Below, in pieces: positions 5,917-7,989 of a DNA stretch of 7,989 bases (position 1 is the first letter of the stretch; each line of letters starts with the position of its first letter). The notes under the pieces were generated by a model, which saw only the letters and a program-made list of their open reading frames with translations, searched no databases and was not told where the DNA came from. The stretch is taken from the NCBI GenBank assembly GCA_012031335.1, contig JAAUTT010000168.1:1-7989 (forward strand), in the 5' to 3' direction. The translations under genes and the position numbers were made by a program. This stretch comes from Bacteroidales bacterium (GTDB lineage: Bacteria; Bacteroidota; Bacteroidia; Bacteroidales; JAAUTT01).

Positions 5917-7989
5917 ATGAAATTCAGTCACCTTCATGTACATACCCAGTTTTCCCTGCTCGACGGTGCTGCCGATATCAAGCACCTGTACAAGAAGGCC
6001 ATTGCAGATGGTATGCCTGCCCTTGCCATTACCGATCATGGTAACCTTTTCGGTGCCTTTGAGTTTGTGGCCGAGGCTTATAAGCACAAAGCCAATCCTG
6101 AAGATAAAAACGACAAAACGCTGAAAGTTAAACCCATTGTGGGATGCGAATTTTATCTGGTCGAAAACCGGCATAAACGTCAATTTACCAGAGATGAGAA
6201 AGATGTACGTTACCATCAGGTGTTACTTGCCAAAAATGAAAAGGGATACAAAAATCTCATCAAGCTTTCTTCGCTTGGATATATGGAAGGGATGTACGGT
6301 AAATATCCCCGGATCGACAAGGAATTAATCGAAAAATATCATGAAGGTTTGATTGCTACCACTTGTTGTCTGGGAGCTTCTGTTCCCAAGGCCATCATGA
6401 AAAAGGGGAAGAAGAAGCCGAAAATGAATTCAAATGGTGGCTGAATATTTTTGGAGAGGATTATTACATTGAGTTACAGCGGCACGGTATTGAAGAACAG
6501 GATCGTGTGAACGAAATACTGAAAAAATGGGCGGCAAGTATAATGTTAAAATGATTGCCACAAACGATTCACATTATGTGGATGTTAAAGATTACAAAGC
6601 CCCACGATATTTTTATTGTGTATAAATACAGGTGAAAAAATTACCACACCCAAGCTTACCGAATATTCTGATGATGAAGATGTAAACTTCAAAAACAAAC
6701 GTTTTTGCTTTTTACAACGATCAGTTTTATTTTAAAACCACCACCGAAATGTCGAAGCTCTTCGGCGATCTGCCCGAAGCCATTGATAATACCAACGATA
6801 TCGCCGGTAAAATAGAACTACTCGACCTGAAAAAGGATATTCTGCTTCCCAATTTTCCTGTCCCGCCCGAATTTCTTACCCAGCACCAATATCTCAGGCA
6901 TCTTACATTCGAAGAAGCCAGGAAAAAGTATGTGGATATTACCCCCGAAGTGGACGAACGGCTCAACTTTGAGCTGAGCGTTATCGAAACCATGGGTTTC
7001 TCGGGTTATTTTCTTATTGTAATGGACTTTATAAAAGCCGGTCGAGATTTAGGGGTGTTTATCGGTCCAGGCCGTGGTTCAGCAGCTGGCTCAGCAGTAG
7101 CCTATTGTATCGGAATAACAAACATCGACCCCATCAAGTACAATCTTCTTTTCGAGCGTTTTCTCAATCCCGACCGCAAGAGCATGCCCGATATAGATAC
7201 CGACTTCGACGATGAAGGACGGCAAAAGGTGATCGATTACGTTGTTCAGAAATATGGCAAGAACCAGGTAGCCCAGATTGTGACTTATGGTACCATGGCA
7301 GCCAAGATGAGTATCAAGGATGTGGCACGGGTGCTCGACCTTCCTCTTAACGAAAGTCTCGACCTTACCAAACTTGTACCCGATAAACCCGGCATTGAGC
7401 TAAACCGTGTTTTCGAAGCGCCACTGACCGGCGACGACAGTCTCTCCGAAAAAGAAGGGTTAACAGCCGACGATATCGTGAATGTTAAACGGTTGCGCGA
7501 AATAATCCAGGGCGACGATCTGCAGGCTGAAGTTCTGAAGGAAGCCCGGCTGCTCGAAGGTTCGGTGCGTAATACCGGAGTGCATGCTGCAGGTATTATC
7601 ATTGCTCCTCAGGATCTCACCGATCTTATTCCCGTTAGTACGGCCAGAGATTCCGACCTCCTTGTTACACAGTTCGAAGCAAAGTTATCGAGGATGCCGG
7701 AGTAATCAAAATGGATTTCCTGGGACTGAAAACACTTACCATCATCAAGGGAGCCCTGGAACTGATCCGGCAGAATCATGGAATCGCAATAGACATCGAT
7801 ACCATTCCACTCGACGACCCCAAAACATTTGAACTCTATCAGCGGGGTGAAACCAATGCAACATTCCAGTTTGAATCGCCGGGTATGCAAAAGTACCTGC
7901 GCGAATTACGTCCTGATAAGTTCGACGACCTGATCGCAATGAATGCCTTATATCGTCCGGGTCCTATCGAATATATTCCAAATTTTATA
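5917..7989 (+). CDS. dnaE: DNA polymerase III alpha subunit (partial, 3' end off window), with frameshifts
   Basis: This is the replicative polymerase of the chromosome, and essential. About 691 codons of an expected 1,200 or more are present. The start at 5917 is set by the conserved opening MKFSHLHVHTQFSLLDGA. The PHP domain (about 1-215) keeps the HLHVH (5-9) and ITDHGN (38-43) metal-binding motifs plus a later MIATNDSHY. The polymerase core shows GFSGYFLIVMDFI, GPGRGSAAGS, FLNPDRKSMPDIDTDF (catalytic Asp near 427 and 429), YGTMAAK, GVHAAGI and IKMDFLGLKTL (third catalytic Asp near 600), then ATFQFES and NALYRPGP at the edge. The frame breaks at 6405-6408 (missing G), 6533-6534 (missing G), 6600-6603 (extra C), 6610-6617 (extra base), 6702-6706 (extra T) and 7679 (missing G). 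Undoing these restores one frame to the edge. Since the gene cannot be lost, these are almost certainly sequence errors. Confidence 0.95.

Noticed and set aside
6363..6554. Separate small gene inside dnaE
   Set aside because: Its residues continue the DnaE sequence after a one-base correction at 6405-6408, so it is a frameshifted piece of dnaE.

Overview
The window looks like a piece of a Bacteroidota genome, probably order Bacteroidales or a near relative. The evidence is a secreted protein with a C-terminal type IX secretion (T9SS) sorting domain, a TAnnTTTG-type promoter candidate, a C-rich/G-rich double-hairpin intergenic repeat of a kind familiar from this phylum, and closest recalled similarity of the Mpl and DnaE proteins to Bacteroidota versions. 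The species cannot be named from sequence alone.

Layout, left to right. (1) Positions 1-536, minus strand: the first 178 residues of a secreted protein with an N-terminal beta-rich, carbohydrate-binding-like module, cut by the window edge. (2) 605-1988, minus: mpl, a murein tripeptide recycling ligase. (3) 1989-2541: a 553-base gap between divergent genes, holding a double-hairpin inverted repeat and a 12-bp direct repeat. (4) 2542-4586, plus: a secreted CotH-kinase-family protein with a lamin-tail domain and a T9SS sorting domain. (5) 4600-5604, minus, convergent with the previous gene: an orphan XylF-like sugar-binding lipoprotein. (6) 5605-5916: a divergent promoter region. (7) 5917 to the right edge, plus: the first 691 codons or so of dnaE, the replicative DNA polymerase III alpha subunit.

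The main technical feature is that mpl, the CotH gene and dnaE are each broken by several single-base indels: about 5, 6 and 6 respectively when each gene is reconstructed by hand. Most lie in homopolymers or GG doublets. When they are undone, all three proteins become continuous with their conserved motifs intact (Mpl 460 aa, CotH protein 682 aa, DnaE open to the edge). Because dnaE is essential, consensus sequencing error is the best explanation, not pseudogene decay. The xylF-like gene and the left partial gene have no such breaks.

The genes do not form one pathway. They are a housekeeping mix (cell-wall recycling, replication) interspersed with secreted or surface proteins. I found no clear sign of a new defence, mobile or RNA-based system. 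The most interesting items are the T9SS-exported kinase-fold protein, the orphan XylF-like lipoprotein with a changed pocket motif, and the double-hairpin repeat.
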